Shown: piece by piece, positions 36,328-37,962 of the stretch
How the letters are laid out: every line of letters starts with the position of its first letter
How positions within the stretch are numbered: position 1 is the stretch's first letter
NCBI GenBank assembly: GCA_964343305.1
Contig: CAYFJO010000056.1
Location: forward strand, 1 to 37,962
Reading direction: 5' to 3'
DNA: 37,962 bases
Source: CAYFJO01 sp964343305
Lineage (GTDB): Bacteria > Planctomycetota > Planctomycetia > Pirellulales > Pirellulaceae
Made by a program: the position numbers and the translations under genes
The notes under the pieces: model-generated
What the model saw: only the letters and a program-made list of their open reading frames with translations
What the model was told of the DNA's origin: nothing
Databases searched by the model: none

Positions 36328-37677
36328 TTATTGGGGTGTGCCAATCGATTCCGTCTCGGATAATCCTCTTCGTGGGAGGGTAAACACAAAGACGCTTCCT
36401 TCGCCTTCATGCGACTCGACCCAAATCTTGCCATCCAGACGTTCCACTATCTTCTTGCAAGTTGCTAAGCCGATGCCTGTCCCCGGATACTTGTCTTCGC
36501 CGTGCAGGCGTTTAAACGCCTCGAATATTTTCTTGCGATGTTCTGGCGGAATCCCAATACCGTTGTCTTTGACACGGAACAGCCACTCGCCACACTGGGC
36601 TTCCGCACTCACATCGACCCGCGGAGTTGCGTCGCTGCGATACTTGATAGCGTTGCCCATTAAGTTCTGGAAGAGTTGCACAAGTTCCACTTTGTTCGCC
36701 ATAACTGTTGGTAGCCGGCCCACTTGGATTTCAGCGCCGGTTTCGTCGATGAGAACAGCAAGATTACTTTGTGCCTTCATGACAGTCGAGGCGCATTCAA
36801 CCGCCTCCAGGGGGTTCTGCGATGTACCAACGCGCGAATGGGCCAGCAGGTCGTCAATCAATTCCTGCATGTGCTCTGCACTAGCCACGATGAATTCCAA
36901 CAATTCGCGGCCATTCGTGTCGAACTGATTGGCGTACTGGTCTTGAAGCATTGCGCTCAATGTGACGATCCTGCGCAGGGGTGCGTGCATGTCGTGCGAC
37001 GCCACACCTGCAAACTGCTGAAGTTCCTTGTTGGATTGTTCTAACTCGATCATCGTCTTTCGCAGTTGCTCCTCAGCTTGCTTCCGTGCGGTCACATCCC
37101 AATACAGTCCCTGCACACCGACCAAGCGTCCTTCATGGTCATGAACTGGGCATTTCAAGACTTCGACATATAGCCGTTTGCCTCGAACGTAGTGCTCCTC
37201 GACCGTGTGAAAAGGTTGGTCCGATTCGAGTACCTTCTGGTCATCGGCGTCGTATTTTCTGGCCTCGGCTTCGGGAAACAGGTCGAACACCGTCTTGCCA
37301 AGCAGGTCTTCGAGGGATCGGCCGATGTCTTTAAGGTACGCTGAGTTGCCGAAGGTTATCCGAGTATCCATGTCAATTCGATAAACGGAAATCGGCAGGT
37401 GCTCAACCAGTGAATGGTATAGCGCTTCGGAATCCTCCAAAGCGAGCTCCACGCGTTCACGCCTCTCGATTTCCGCGCGGATCCTCTGCTCGGACGTTGG
37501 CGTTTCAACGACCGCGTCACCTGCGTATGCGTTGGAATCAACGCCAGTGCTGCCCGCCACGTCTTCAGCCGCTTGGCATTTCGCTTGCTCCTCGCGAAGC
37601 AGGGATTCCAACTCGGCTACACGACTTCGCAGTGTTTCGGTTTCGTCCCTCGAAGGAGGCATCGAATTCTCGGCCAT
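36328..37677 (-). CDS. PAS-domain sensor histidine kinase (cytoplasmic)
   Basis: 449 residues from ATG 37677, preceded by AAGGGA about 8 bases upstream; the frame stays open to 37836 but that part has no family character. A short coiled N-terminus (about 10-35) is followed by a PAS domain (about 80-200, ending WDVTARKQAEEQL), a HisKA dimer/phospho-acceptor helix with His228 in VASHDMHAPLRR, and an HATPase_c domain with N-box (NLMGNAIKYR), G1 (KDNGIGIP), F-box and G2 (PGTGIGLATCKKIVE), all intact. It has no membrane helix, so it senses an internal or diffusible cue through PAS. No response regulator is visible in the window; one may lie beyond the right edge, upstream of this gene. Confidence 0.95.
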   Translation of the reverse strand: MAENSMPPSRDETETLRSRVAELESLLREEQAKCQAAEDVAGSTGVDSNAYAGDAVVETPTSEQRIRAEIERRERVELALEDSEALYHSLVEHLPISVYRIDMDTRITFGNSAYLKDIGRSLEDLLGKTVFDLFPEAEARKYDADDQKVLESDQPFHTVEEHYVRGKRLYVEVLKCPVHDHEGRLVGVQGLYWDVTARKQAEEQLRKTMIELEQSNKELQQFAGVASHDMHAPLRRIVTLSAMLQDQYANQFDTNGRELLEFIVASAEHMQELIDDLLAHSRVGTSQNPLEAVECASTVMKAQSNLAVLIDETGAEIQVGRLPTVMANKVELVQLFQNLMGNAIKYRSDATPRVDVSAEAQCGEWLFRVKDNGIGIPPEHRKKIFEAFKRLHGEDKYPGTGIGLATCKKIVERLDGKIWVESHEGEGSVFVFTLPRRGLSETESIGTPQ

Positions 37678-37962
37678 GTTATCATCCCTTTTGGACCAGT
37701 TTATGGTTGGGAATCTACGGAGGCAATCATCTTTGGGTGATTCACACCAACTCCTTTTTGTCGCCCCCCCACCGCACGATGGAAGAAGCCACCCGCGGCT
37801 TCGAATTTGGGTGACAACGACATGTAATTTGACCACCCGTTTACCGACCGCATCGACTGCACCATCAGGCCGCGCTCGTCGAACGCCTGAAAGTGTGCGC
37901 TACCGTCTCCTTAAAGCAAGTCTAACGCGTGACAAGATTGCCTAACCCGAATAATGATTAAC
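37678..37962. other. Right-edge region upstream of the histidine kinase
   Basis: 285 bases with no supported gene. A plus-strand frame over 37532-37945 is mostly antisense to the kinase gene and shows no family character. The kinase promoter should be here, but I cannot point to it. Confidence 0.4.

Overview
The window looks like a piece of a planctomycete chromosome, probably Pirellulales/Rhodopirellula-like. That assignment is inferred from gene content: a secreted formylglycine-type sulfatase, a DUF1800/DUF1501 pair, a BlaI/M56 pair, very large low-homology secreted proteins, a CHASE2 sensor, and several palindromic intergenic repeats. No rRNA, tRNA, CRISPR array, transposase or phage gene was seen.

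Left part (1-9182): a HEAT/TPR-type protein (-); a membrane-bound spermidine-synthase-like protein with C-terminal TPRs (+); a secreted sulfatase (-); and, divergent from it, a secreted tandem alpha/beta-hydrolase (+). Hairpin repeats sit at 54-134 and 6935-6999. A 564-base gap (9183-9746) carries a perfect 26-bp inverted repeat.

Middle part (9747-16117): a compact plus-strand operon encoding a BlaI/MecI-type repressor, an M56 (BlaR1-like) membrane metalloprotease with a long carboxypeptidase-regulatory-like tail, a DUF1800 protein and a Tat-type DUF1501 protein. A short dyad just upstream is a candidate BlaI operator.

Right part (16304-35648, minus strand): a six-gene, almost gapless operon of about 19.3 kb, read right to left. 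It encodes a CHASE2 sensor with a degenerate kinase-like end, a duplicated PgsC/CapC-like membrane protein fused to two hydrolase-like modules, an unrecognised membrane-anchored protein, a small secreted hydrolase-like protein resembling poly-gamma-glutamate hydrolases, a huge TPR plus outer-membrane beta-barrel protein, and a HEAT-fused PgsB/CapB-like amide ligase. The PgsB and PgsC signatures are visible directly. From these and the gene order I infer an unusual diderm version of a poly-gamma-glutamate-type (or other amide-linked polymer) synthesis, export and trimming system. This is the most notable content of the window. The barrel gene carries an in-frame island of planctomycete-type palindromic repeats.

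Right edge: a stand-alone PAS-histidine kinase (36328-37677, -), separated from the large operon by about 680 bases without a convincing gene.
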